DNA of 64,000 nucleotides, taken from assembly GCA_030765525.1 (NCBI GenBank), contig JAVCCK010000038.1, positions 1-64,000 on the forward strand, in the 5' to 3' direction. The notes under the pieces were generated by a model, which saw only the letters and a program-made list of their open reading frames with translations, was not told the DNA's origin and ran no database searches. The DNA is from Candidatus Lernaella stagnicola (GTDB taxonomy: Bacteria > Lernaellota > Lernaellaia > Lernaellales > Lernaellaceae). Positions within the stretch are counted from its first letter, which is position 1, and each line of letters begins with the position of its first letter. The translations under genes and the position numbers were made by a program. Positions 53,688 through 62,075 of the stretch are shown in pieces.

Positions 53688-55205
53688 ATGTCCGCAGCCC
53701 GCTTTCATGTCGTGCTCGTGACGCCCTACGGCACGATCGCCAGCGGGCCGCGGCTCTTGGCTGCCGTGCTCAAACGCGCCGGCTTTAGCTGCGATGTCAT
53801 TTTCTTCAACCGCTGGATCAACAACGGCGTGCGTATGCCCGACCGGCGGGAAATCGATATCCTTCTCGACACGATCGCCGCACGGAAACCGAACCTGGTC
53901 GGCCTCAGTTTCGGCTCCCCCTATCTCGCCTGGGCGCGATGGGTGTTGGCCGAAGTGCGCGACCGACTCGGCGTGCCGACCGTCGCCGGCGGCATTCACC
54001 CGACGTTGAAACCGGCGGATTTGCACGGCCACGCTGATTTCGTAGCCGTGGGCGAAGGAGAGGCGCTTCTCGTTGAACTCGCCACCGCTTTGCGCGACGG
54101 CGGCGACCCCACCGATATAGCGGGCCTGCATGTGCGCCAGGGATTGCGGACGATTGAAAACCCGGTCAGCCCGCTGATCGACGACTTAGATACCCTGCCT
54201 TTCCGCGATTTCGGCGATGAGGGGAAGATGACCCAGTACGGGCGGCGCGTCGTGCCCGGCGACCCCCTGCGCCGCGAACGTTGGCTGCGGGTGCATGCCA
54301 GCCGCGGCTGCCCATTCGCCTGCGCCTATTGCTATAACGCCAGCCTGAAAAAAGTGTACGGCGCGCAGGGCAATCGACATCGCATTCACAGCGTCGATTG
54401 GACGATCGCCGAGGTGTGCTACTTGCTGAAGGTGCTGCCCGCCGTGCGCCGCATCACCTTCGACGACGACACGTTCATCTTTCCGCAACGCTGGCTCGAC
54501 GAGTTCTGTCGCCGGTGGCCGGAGGAAGTGGGCCTGCCTTTCGACATCCTCGCCCATCCGCAGGCGGTCACGGAATCGCACCTGACGCAGTTGAGGAAGG
54601 TGGGATTGGTAGGCGTACAGGTCGGTATTCAAGCGGCAAGCCGCGCCGAAGCCGCCGACCTATATGAGCGCACCGGTTTGGACAAAACCGTTGCCTTCGC
54701 CCACGCCTGTCGCGATCTGGGAATCGACGCGGTCTACGATCTGATACTCGATAATCCGCAGAGTGGCGACGCCGACCGCGAGGAACTGCTCGATTTGCTC
54801 GAACAAATGCCCAAGCCGTACCGCTTGTTTTTGTACAGCTTGAACATCTTTCCGCAAACCGGTATCGAAGACAGCCTGGCTGCGCCGCCCGAAGCCGTTG
54901 AAGGCCGCAGCATGCGTAGCCTGCGTCAATTCCGCTTGACCTTGGCGTGGCCGCGCCCGGCGAAAGAGTCGCTGTTTGCGGCGCTGATCAGCTTGGCCGG
55001 GCACCGGGGCGTGCGCTACTCCTGGATCCGCCGCGCGTGGGCCAGTGAGCGCTTGCGTCGCAACCCGCGCCCGGTCGTCGCCCTGGCATACGGACTGGGC
55101 TGGTTTCGCCTGGGAGTCATGGCGCTGCGTATGCTGTGGCGCGGTGAACTGACAGGCTATAAGATTCGTGAATACGCCAATCCGAAAAGGCTGTTGACCC
55201 AGTGA
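53688..55205 (+). CDS. B12-binding-domain radical SAM protein
   Basis: This 505-residue protein has an N-terminal B12-binding-like Rossmann domain (about 1-165, with GIHPTLKPADLHGHADFVAVGEGE) and a radical SAM core with CPFACAYC (C208, C212, C215) ligating the 4Fe-4S cluster. A C-terminal ~100-residue basic segment follows. Members methylate or rearrange lipids, hopanoids and bacteriochlorophyll precursors. Its neighbours (SRPBCC and membrane protein) suggest a lipid or envelope target, but this is inference. The next gene overlaps its stop by 4 bp. Confidence 0.88.
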   Translation: MSAARFHVVLVTPYGTIASGPRLLAAVLKRAGFSCDVIFFNRWINNGVRMPDRREIDILLDTIAARKPNLVGLSFGSPYLAWARWVLAEVRDRLGVPTVAGGIHPTLKPADLHGHADFVAVGEGEALLVELATALRDGGDPTDIAGLHVRQGLRTIENPVSPLIDDLDTLPFRDFGDEGKMTQYGRRVVPGDPLRRERWLRVHASRGCPFACAYCYNASLKKVYGAQGNRHRIHSVDWTIAEVCYLLKVLPAVRRITFDDDTFIFPQRWLDEFCRRWPEEVGLPFDILAHPQAVTESHLTQLRKVGLVGVQVGIQAASRAEAADLYERTGLDKTVAFAHACRDLGIDAVYDLILDNPQSGDADREELLDLLEQMPKPYRLFLYSLNIFPQTGIEDSLAAPPEAVEGRSMRSLRQFRLTLAWPRPAKESLFAALISLAGHRGVRYSWIRRAWASERLRRNPRPVVALAYGLGWFRLGVMALRMLWRGELTGYKIREYANPKRLLTQ

Positions 55206-56884
55206 TAAAGCTGCCTCAATTCTCGACATGGCAAATCCTCACGGCGATCGTGTTTTTCGTCGTGTTGCTGGTGCAACTGCAGATTATGGACGTGGGCATC
55301 AACCTGGCCGACGAGGGCTTGGTGGTCGAAGGCGCGCGGCAGTATGCGGCCGGAACGTACCAGCCCGACGTCTTCGCGCATTACAGCAGCCGCTACGCGG
55401 TGGAAAGCAAGGCACTGGCGGCCGGCAACAGCTTGCTGACGCTGCGCATTTTGTGGGCACTGTTGCGCGCGGCCACCGCGGCGCTGATCTTTGCCATCGT
55501 GGCCTACATGGTCTCGGAGAACGCCGCGTTCCCGATGGTGCTGCTCTTTCTTGCGGCACCGGGCCCGTGGCACAAAGCCTGGATACCCTTCCTCACGCTT
55601 GTGGTGATGGCGGCGTTTCTTTACTTTCGGCACCGACCCCTGCAAAGCAAGGCGATCCTGCTCGGCGCCTTGTGCGGTTTGACGTTCGCGATCCACCCTT
55701 ACACTGGCCTTTTGTTGTTCCCGGTCGTGGCTATTGCAGCCTTTCGCGGCGTGGCGGCGGCGCCCGGACACCCCGGGCGATGGCAAGCCCCGTTGTTCGT
55801 TACGTCCGGTTTTATCCTCATCGGCTTTGGGCTGGCCTGGTGGGCGCGAAAAGTGGCGTGGAGCGCCTTTTTCGTGCGGCATTGGGCGATTGCCAAGAGC
55901 GACTGGCTCGGTGTTCAGGAATTTTTCTGGAGCTTGATAACGGGCGCCGAACGCGGATTGTTTTTTGCTAGTTTCTTCGATGTCGCCCTCATTCTGCTCG
56001 CGGTCGCTTTCTATCTGTACTGGCGTCGACCGCAGTGGCTGCTGGAGGGTTGGGCCGTCGACCTGCTCGGCATCGCGCTGATCGCCGCGGCCGGGTTGCT
56101 CAAAGTGCTGGCGCGTTTCGACGAAAGCCACTTCCTGCAAAACTGGCCGCCGTTTCTGGTACTCGCGGGCGTACTGGGTGGATGGACGCTGAAACACGTC
56201 AAGGGCAAATGGCCGCGTATCGCCGTCGGTCTCCTGGCGATCTGGATGCTTGGCTTCGTGTGGTGGGCGCTGGAAAAACCCGACTACTACATCGGCGGCC
56301 CCGGCATGAGCCGCGGTCGCGAGATGACGCTCGACAACGATTTCGCGCCGATGCAAGTCACGCGGAACGAAAAAAAGGAAATCGAAGCGGTCGTCGCCGC
56401 CACCCACGCTCTAGCCCCCGCGCCGGACGACCCCATTTTCGTCGTGCCCTTTGCGCCGATGTTTTACGCACTGGCCGATCGCCCGAACGTCGTGCCCCTC
56501 GTCCTTTTCGACCGCCCGGAAAACCTGCTCGGCATCAGCGAGGAACGCATTCTCGAACTCCTGCAAGCCCGACCGCCCCGCGCGGTGATTGAAGAGCGGG
56601 TCGTCACCGACGGCAAAAGCCGCAACCGTTTGCGCGGCGTTCTACCCCGGGTGACGGATTGGCTGGAAAAAAATTACCGGCCCCGCGAAGAGGCCGGCAA
56701 CTTCGTTATTTACGGTCGGATTGAGGATCAGCCGCAGCCGCCATCGGTGTCATCATCATCGTCGCCGTCGGCGTCGTCATCGTCACCGGTAGCGTCGTCA
56801 TCCGACGCATCGTCGTCACCGGCAGTGTCGTCATCGTCACCGGTAGTGTCGTCATCGTCACCGATTGCCCCCGGTGGCTCGTAG
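55202..56884 (+). CDS. Polytopic membrane protein with Ser-rich tail
   Basis: This 560-residue protein has about 10-11 membrane helices and periplasmic loops with a VGINLADEGLVVEGARQ motif resembling GT-C-type membrane glycosyltransferases. The soluble domain ends near NFVIYGRI, after which ~45 residues are mostly Ser/Pro/Ala. That tail is read from the antisense strand of the Asp-rich tail of the convergent gene. The GTG start overlaps the radical SAM stop (GTGA), so it is translationally coupled. I cannot assign the reaction. The tail may be an accidental extension. Confidence 0.75.
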   Translation: MIKLPQFSTWQILTAIVFFVVLLVQLQIMDVGINLADEGLVVEGARQYAAGTYQPDVFAHYSSRYAVESKALAAGNSLLTLRILWALLRAATAALIFAIVAYMVSENAAFPMVLLFLAAPGPWHKAWIPFLTLVVMAAFLYFRHRPLQSKAILLGALCGLTFAIHPYTGLLLFPVVAIAAFRGVAAAPGHPGRWQAPLFVTSGFILIGFGLAWWARKVAWSAFFVRHWAIAKSDWLGVQEFFWSLITGAERGLFFASFFDVALILLAVAFYLYWRRPQWLLEGWAVDLLGIALIAAAGLLKVLARFDESHFLQNWPPFLVLAGVLGGWTLKHVKGKWPRIAVGLLAIWMLGFVWWALEKPDYYIGGPGMSRGREMTLDNDFAPMQVTRNEKKEIEAVVAATHALAPAPDDPIFVVPFAPMFYALADRPNVVPLVLFDRPENLLGISEERILELLQARPPRAVIEERVVTDGKSRNRLRGVLPRVTDWLEKNYRPREEAGNFVIYGRIEDQPQPPSVSSSSSPSASSSSPVASSSDASSSPAVSSSSPVVSSSSPIAPGGS

Positions 56885-57978
56885 TCGCCCGGGTCGAGAG
56901 ACTCGCCGGGCGTCAGCGCCGCCGCATCGAAACCGAAGCTCCGTTCCAACGTGGCCTTTTCCTCCCCGGCAATGATTCCGCCCAAGGATTTGAAGACTTC
57001 ATTCGCGTACCAGATGTGCCCCGCGTCGTTGGGGTGGATGTCGTCGTAAAGGAATTCGTCGATCATCACCTCGGGGCTCACCGACCCCATAATATCGGCG
57101 AGAATCAGGTACGGGATGTCGCTGAATTCGACCCGCATGTTGCCGAAAATGGTCGTCATCAGTTGCCGCACCATGGGGATCAAGTCTTCGCCGTTGACCT
57201 CAGCCCACAATTCGCTGTTGGCGAACACCGGATAGACGAGATACACCAGGTCGGCATCCGGATTGGCCGCGTGTACCGCCGCCGCGATTTCCTCGATGTC
57301 GCCCTTGATTTCGTTGAACACCGGCGGGAACGTCGCCAGGGCGAGAAGCAGGTCGGCGAGTTCAAAAGGCGGATCGCCGAAATGGTCGAGCAGATCGTTG
57401 CCGCCCAAGGTGAAGGTAATCACATCCGCGTCGGCAATGGCCGGCAGCAGGTTGTCGTCGAAGTAGCCCTCGGGCGCGCCGGGCACCCACTCGCGGGCTA
57501 GGCTGCCGGCAATCGACTGGTTGTCCAATTCCGCGTCGGCGAAATCGCCCAGGTAGTTCGTCACGTGTTGAGGGTACGGCACATCGGAACCGACCACGCC
57601 GTTGGAATCGCCGAAGGCCACGACCTTCACGTCGCCTTCCACCACGGCGAAGGGCAAACGCAGGCTGCGGTTGTTGGTCACGCATTCGTGGGTACCGCCT
57701 ACGTCCAAATGCAACAAATAGCGGCCCGGCCCCACATCGCTGAACTCGAACCCGCCGCCGCCCGCCGTGACCGACTCGGCGTAATTCGTATGACCGAACA
57801 AGATGACGTCCACGCCGTCGACCCCTTGGTCGGGACCGCTGAAATCTTGCTCGTACAAGGAAATCGAATTGGCGTCGGCGTCGAAGTAAATCGCGCCTTG
57901 CAGATCATCGGCCGACACTACCGCCGCCGTGACACAAACCCACACCACAATAAGGAAAACGTTTCGCGCTTGCCGCAT
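56728..57978 (-). CDS. Secreted SGNH/GDSL-family hydrolase with C-terminal Asp-rich tail
   Basis: This 416-residue protein has a signal peptide ending in VSADD, then an Ig-like SdrD/carboxypeptidase-regulatory unit (~25-110). The SGNH domain has VVAFGDSNGVVG (catalytic Ser), FTLGGNDLLDHFG (Gly and Asn blocks) and DDIHPNDAGH (Asp-x-x-His). The last ~45 residues are an Asp/Thr/Gly tail ending in GGCG. It is not a lipoprotein at the N-terminus, so the Asp-rich spacer here lies at the other end. The substrate is probably an ester on a glycan or lipid. The 3' end overlaps the convergent gene by 157 bp. Confidence 0.88.
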   Translation of the reverse strand: MRQARNVFLIVVWVCVTAAVVSADDLQGAIYFDADANSISLYEQDFSGPDQGVDGVDVILFGHTNYAESVTAGGGGFEFSDVGPGRYLLHLDVGGTHECVTNNRSLRLPFAVVEGDVKVVAFGDSNGVVGSDVPYPQHVTNYLGDFADAELDNQSIAGSLAREWVPGAPEGYFDDNLLPAIADADVITFTLGGNDLLDHFGDPPFELADLLLALATFPPVFNEIKGDIEEIAAAVHAANPDADLVYLVYPVFANSELWAEVNGEDLIPMVRQLMTTIFGNMRVEFSDIPYLILADIMGSVSPEVMIDEFLYDDIHPNDAGHIWYANEVFKSLGGIIAGEEKATLERSFGFDAAALTPGESLDPGDYEPPGAIGDDDDTTGDDDDTAGDDDASDDDATGDDDDADGDDDDDTDGGCG

Positions 57979-58179
57979 GAAAAGACCCTCCCGTCACTCG
58001 AGTCGATTCAACACGCGGCCTTGCGTCGCGTGTTTTTGATTTTCAGTAAGATGCAATCTCTGCCATGCCGTGTCAAACTGCTCAATAGGGCAGGGAAATA
58101 GGACAATTCCGCCCAACCGCGTTTGGTATTTTGTCGCATCTTCTGCTAGGTTGAATGCCCATTGGCTCGGAGAACCGAA

Positions 58180-59418
58180 ATGAAGTATGTCCTTTTTATC
58201 TTGCTTTCCCTGCTCGTCGCCTTCGCCCTTGTCGCTTGCGGCGATGATGACGACGACGATGACTCCGTGGCGACCGACGACGATGACGATGACGACGACG
58301 ATGACTCCGTGGCGACCGACGACGATGACGATGACGACGACGATGACGACAACGACGACGATGACAACGACGATGATAATGACGACGACGATGACGACAA
58401 CGACACCACGCCGCCGTTGGATTGCGCGGGCGGCCTCGACCATCTCTACGAGTGCGAAATCGCCGTTCCGGGTGATGGCAGCGCGTTTACCGCCTCCGAA
58501 GCACTAAGCGATTGCCAAGACAACGTCGTCTACGATTACGCCACGTGGGGCTGCATCTTGGATTGCGCGGACCAGCTTGCCGGCGACTGCAGCGATTGGA
58601 TCGACAACATGCTCTGCGTGCCCCTGTGCTTGTTCCACTCCGGACCCGTGCCCGATGATTGCGTGCCCGCCTACCCCGACGCGCGCACCTGCGGACACCG
58701 CGGGGCCACGCTGTACGCACCCGAAAACACCATTCCGGCCTTCGAAATGGCCATCGAGCAAGGCGCGTCGATGGTCGAAGTCGACGTGCGCCACACCCTC
58801 GACGGGTACTTGGTCTGCATGCATGACGACACCGTCGACCGCACTACCGACGGAACAGGACGAGTGGAAGACATGACGCTGGCCGAGATCCAAGCCCTCA
58901 CCATCGATGACAGCAACTACGACGACGCCTACCCCGAATTGCGCATACCGACCTTCGCCGAAGCGCTGGCGGCCATCGACGACGGCGGCGTCATGGTAGA
59001 TATCGACGCCAAGACCGACCGCATCGATTTGGTCGTGCAGGCCGTGGACGACGCGGCCATGACCGATCGCGTTGTTGCCTATTGCGGCGGTCAGGGCGAA
59101 GTCGACGCGTACCTGGCCGAAGATCCGGATTTCCCCGTGATGCCCGGGGCGGATACGCCGGACGAAGTGTATTTCTACTTGGCCAATTACGACTTGTCCT
59201 ACCTTGAATTCACGGCGGCGTCAGCTTCACCCGATGCCATCGCCGCAGTGCACGCGGCGGGCGTGATCGCGTTTCAGGACGCGTTGGGTTTTGGTGATTT
59301 GATTTTCCTGCTGGGTTCGCTGGAAGGTTGGCTCGACATGCTGACCAACGGCATCGATATTATTCAAACCGACCTGCCGCACGTGCTCACACCCTTTATT
59401 GATGCGGTGTGCGAGTAG
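58180..59418 (+). CDS. Glycerophosphodiester phosphodiesterase lipoprotein
   Basis: The 412-residue protein has a signal peptide with lipobox (FALVAC), an Asp/Asn spacer of ~60 residues containing a 42-bp tandem repeat, a Cys-rich linker (about 10 Cys in ~80 residues), and a GDPD barrel. Catalytic motifs are GHRGATLYAPENTIPAF, MVEVDVRHT and VCMHDDTVDR, with metal ligands E and D in VEVDV. GDPDs hydrolyse glycerophosphodiesters to alcohol and glycerol-3-phosphate. The ATG at 58180 follows GGAGA. Confidence 0.92.
   Translation: MKYVLFILLSLLVAFALVACGDDDDDDDSVATDDDDDDDDDDSVATDDDDDDDDDDDNDDDDNDDDNDDDDDDNDTTPPLDCAGGLDHLYECEIAVPGDGSAFTASEALSDCQDNVVYDYATWGCILDCADQLAGDCSDWIDNMLCVPLCLFHSGPVPDDCVPAYPDARTCGHRGATLYAPENTIPAFEMAIEQGASMVEVDVRHTLDGYLVCMHDDTVDRTTDGTGRVEDMTLAEIQALTIDDSNYDDAYPELRIPTFAEALAAIDDGGVMVDIDAKTDRIDLVVQAVDDAAMTDRVVAYCGGQGEVDAYLAEDPDFPVMPGADTPDEVYFYLANYDLSYLEFTAASASPDAIAAVHAAGVIAFQDALGFGDLIFLLGSLEGWLDMLTNGIDIIQTDLPHVLTPFIDAVCE
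58258..58341 (+). repeat. Perfect 42-bp tandem duplication in the GDPD spacer
   Basis: Two identical 42-bp units (58258-58299 and 58300-58341) each encode DDSVATDDDDDDDD. They are the cleanest sign of spacer growth by slippage or unequal exchange. Confidence 0.95.
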
Positions 59419-59421
59419 CGT

Positions 59422-60726
59422 CTAGCGCACCAAATGGCTGACGGGAACGATCTGAACGCCCTGCGCCATGAGCTTGGGCATGACTTCCTTCAACGCAATG
59501 AACGTATTCTGGAAAGGGTGGCCGATGCCGATCGCCTGGCCCTGCGCCTGAGCGATGCGCCCCAATAGTTCCACCTGCCGCCGCACCGAGGGCAGGTCCG
59601 GCCGCACATCGAGAAACACATTGCGCGCCGCGCTACGTATTCCGAACTGCTGCGCCACGCGATACGCCTTGGAATCGCCGATGGTCACCGAATCAATAAA
59701 AAACAAGTTTCGCTTTTTCAGCGGCTCGAGCGCGGTTCGCATCTTCGCGGCGTTGCGCGTGAAGGCGCTGCCCATATGGTTGTTCATGCCTTTGACGTAG
59801 GGCACGATCGCGAGGTTCTGCTCCACGGTTCGCAACACGTCTTCCTCGCTCATGTTCAGCGTCAGCTTGCCGCGACCGGGGTCGTGGTCAGTCGAGTTGA
59901 TGGGTTCCATCGGTTGGTGAAGCATGATTTCGAAACCCTTTTCATGAGCCAGTTTCGCGGTCTCGGTCGAGGTCGGCCCAAAAGGCAGCACACTGAGGTT
60001 GATCTGCGCCGGCAGCGTCAAGAAGAGATGATCGATGACCGCGCGAAAGCCGATGTCGTCGATAATCACCGCCACCCGCGGCGGGCCTTTGTATTTGACG
60101 GTCGGCAGCGAGTCAAAGTCGATCTTGCCGGGATCGTCCGGTAGATACGCCAACAACACTTTGGCGCCTTCCGGCAACTCCTGCGTGGCTTTGGTAAACC
60201 ACATGCGATGCGTGTTGATGCCGTCGACATAGACTTCGATCGTGTAGGTCTTTTCGTCCGAACTGCCTTCGTTGAATTCGAGTTTGACGTTTTCCTGCTT
60301 CATGCCGCGGTGGGAGCGCATGGTCGCCAGCAGTTCGCTGATACTGAAGTCGCCCGGAATCCAAACATCCCAGTAGCGAAACCGAAAGCGGTGCGATCCG
60401 ACTTCCGTGTCTTGCGTATGCCGGGTGAGAAAATGGTCCTTGGATAGGCCCACGTCGAGGAAACAACCCTTGGCAATGTCCGTGACGCGTTCGAGTCGCG
60501 CCACAAAATCGTCATCGTATTCCGCCGCGCCGCCGACGCCGTTCGTCTGAGCCGCCGCCGGGAGGATCTGCCCCAGCCAACCGTTTGCGGCGGCGAATAC
60601 CAGTGAGGAAAGCCCGATGAAAAGCACGAAGCCCGCCAGCGCGATCCCGAGGCGCAGATGGTCCGGCTGCCCGGCGAGCAGGCGCCCCCAACGATCGAGC
60701 CACGATGACCGGTGGCGGTCCAGCAT
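59422..60726 (-). CDS. Divergent polysaccharide deacetylase (YibQ-like)
   Basis: This 434-residue protein has an N-terminal membrane anchor (IALAGFVLFIGLSSLVFAAA) and a family-2 polysaccharide deacetylase domain with PRVAVIIDDIGFRAVID, MLHQPMEPI, GMNNHMGSAFT and IGHPF. The His ligand set of classical NodB enzymes is reduced. The protein belongs to the YibQ group found next to EnvC and CtpA genes, and a cell-wall role is inferred from that conserved context. It starts 5 bp after the ctpA stop. Confidence 0.88.
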   Translation of the reverse strand: MLDRHRSSWLDRWGRLLAGQPDHLRLGIALAGFVLFIGLSSLVFAAANGWLGQILPAAAQTNGVGGAAEYDDDFVARLERVTDIAKGCFLDVGLSKDHFLTRHTQDTEVGSHRFRFRYWDVWIPGDFSISELLATMRSHRGMKQENVKLEFNEGSSDEKTYTIEVYVDGINTHRMWFTKATQELPEGAKVLLAYLPDDPGKIDFDSLPTVKYKGPPRVAVIIDDIGFRAVIDHLFLTLPAQINLSVLPFGPTSTETAKLAHEKGFEIMLHQPMEPINSTDHDPGRGKLTLNMSEEDVLRTVEQNLAIVPYVKGMNNHMGSAFTRNAAKMRTALEPLKKRNLFFIDSVTIGDSKAYRVAQQFGIRSAARNVFLDVRPDLPSVRRQVELLGRIAQAQGQAIGIGHPFQNTFIALKEVMPKLMAQGVQIVPVSHLVR

Positions 60727-60731
60727 GCGAA

Positions 60732-62051
60732 TCAGTTCTTGTTACTGGCGGCTTTCATGAAGACCGGCCAGGCTTTGAGCACCTTGAGCGCCATATCCAA
60801 CTGCGGGTCGTCCGATTTTTTATCCTCGTCCAACGTCACCGAGGGCGGAACGCCCGGCGCGTCCGGCGTGTCATTGACTTCTTCGTCGGCGCCTTCGAGG
60901 TGTCCGTCCAGATCGGCTTCGCGCAGCATCCGCGGTTTGTCTTTTCCGACGCCGGCCGTTTCGTCCCCCGGTACGGCGAGGTCGGGTTCAATTCCCTTGG
61001 CCTGAATTTCCCGGCCGTTGGGCGTGAAGTATTTGGCAGTCGTCAACTTCAGGCCGCTGCCGTCGGGCATCGGGACGATCGTCTGCACGGAGCCTTTGCC
61101 GAAGCTGCGCTCCCCGATCAAAATCGCCCGGTGCTGGTCTTGCAGACACCCCGCGACGATTTCCGACGCACTAGCGCTTCCCGCGTTGATCAGCATGGTC
61201 AGCGGTACGGACGTGACGGTACCGGCGCGGGTCGCTTTGATCACGTTTTGCATATCCTCGTCGCGCCCTCGCGTGTAAACGATGAGGCCGTCGTCGACAA
61301 ACAGGTCCGACACTCCCGCCGCCTGATCGAGCAGACCGCCGGGGTTGTTTCGCAAATCCAGGACGAGTCCCTTCAACCCGCCTTCGGTCTTATCCAGTTC
61401 CAGCACGGCTTTTTTGAGTTCCTGGGTGGCGTTGCGGGTAAACTGCGAGAGTTTGACGTATCCGTACCCGGGTTCGAGCTCGCGGTACTTGACGACCTTG
61501 ACGGTAATCGGCGCCCGGGTGATTTCGACTTCCTTCGAATCGGCCCAACCCTTGCGCCAGATGTTGATTTTCACCGAACTGCCCGCCGGGCCGCGCAGTT
61601 TTTTCACAGCTTCAAAAATCGTGATGTTGCGCGTCGACTCGCCGTCGATCTTGACGATGTAGTCGCCCGGCGCCAAACCGGCGTTGGCCGCCGGCGTGCC
61701 GTCGATGGGGCTGATGATCATGATATAGCTGTCGCGGATCGTGATTTCGATGCCCAGGCCTTCAAACTTGCCGCGGGTGTCGATATCCAATTCGCGCATG
61801 GCTTCCGGGCGCAAAAAAGCGCTGTGCGGGTCCAGTCGGGAAAGCATTCCCTCCAGGGCGGAATACACGATCTCCGAGGGAGACAATTCTTCGACGTACT
61901 TGCTGTGCACAATCACCAACGCGTCGGTGAAGATGCGCAGCGGGCCGCTCATTTGGGCCGCGAAACTGCTGGCTGTTTGAGCCGCGACGGCACCGCCGAT
62001 CAACATCAACATGGTGGCAACGGCAATGATCATTTTCATTTTTCGGGGCAT
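60732..62051 (-). CDS. S41-family C-terminal processing protease (CtpA-like)
   Basis: This 439-residue exported serine protease has a signal peptide/anchor, a PDZ domain (~95-180, with GLGIEITIRD and GLAPGDYIVKIDGES) and the S41 catalytic core. Ser294 (GSASASEI) and Lys319 (FGKGSVQ) form the Ser/Lys dyad, spaced by 25 residues as in E. coli Tsp. Such proteases trim or degrade periplasmic proteins, including murein hydrolases. GGAGG precedes the ATG. It lies between the EnvC-like and YibQ-like genes, a common arrangement. Confidence 0.95.
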   Translation of the reverse strand: MPRKMKMIIAVATMLMLIGGAVAAQTASSFAAQMSGPLRIFTDALVIVHSKYVEELSPSEIVYSALEGMLSRLDPHSAFLRPEAMRELDIDTRGKFEGLGIEITIRDSYIMIISPIDGTPAANAGLAPGDYIVKIDGESTRNITIFEAVKKLRGPAGSSVKINIWRKGWADSKEVEITRAPITVKVVKYRELEPGYGYVKLSQFTRNATQELKKAVLELDKTEGGLKGLVLDLRNNPGGLLDQAAGVSDLFVDDGLIVYTRGRDEDMQNVIKATRAGTVTSVPLTMLINAGSASASEIVAGCLQDQHRAILIGERSFGKGSVQTIVPMPDGSGLKLTTAKYFTPNGREIQAKGIEPDLAVPGDETAGVGKDKPRMLREADLDGHLEGADEEVNDTPDAPGVPPSVTLDEDKKSDDPQLDMALKVLKAWPVFMKAASNKN

Positions 62052-62075
62052 GGATTCCTCCGCAAAGCGAATCGA

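Noticed and set aside
52977-54131. 384-codon minus frame across the SRPBCC and radical SAM genes
   Set aside because: No domain, and the opposite strand has a signal peptide, SRPBCC fold and CxxxCxxC motif with a promoter upstream.
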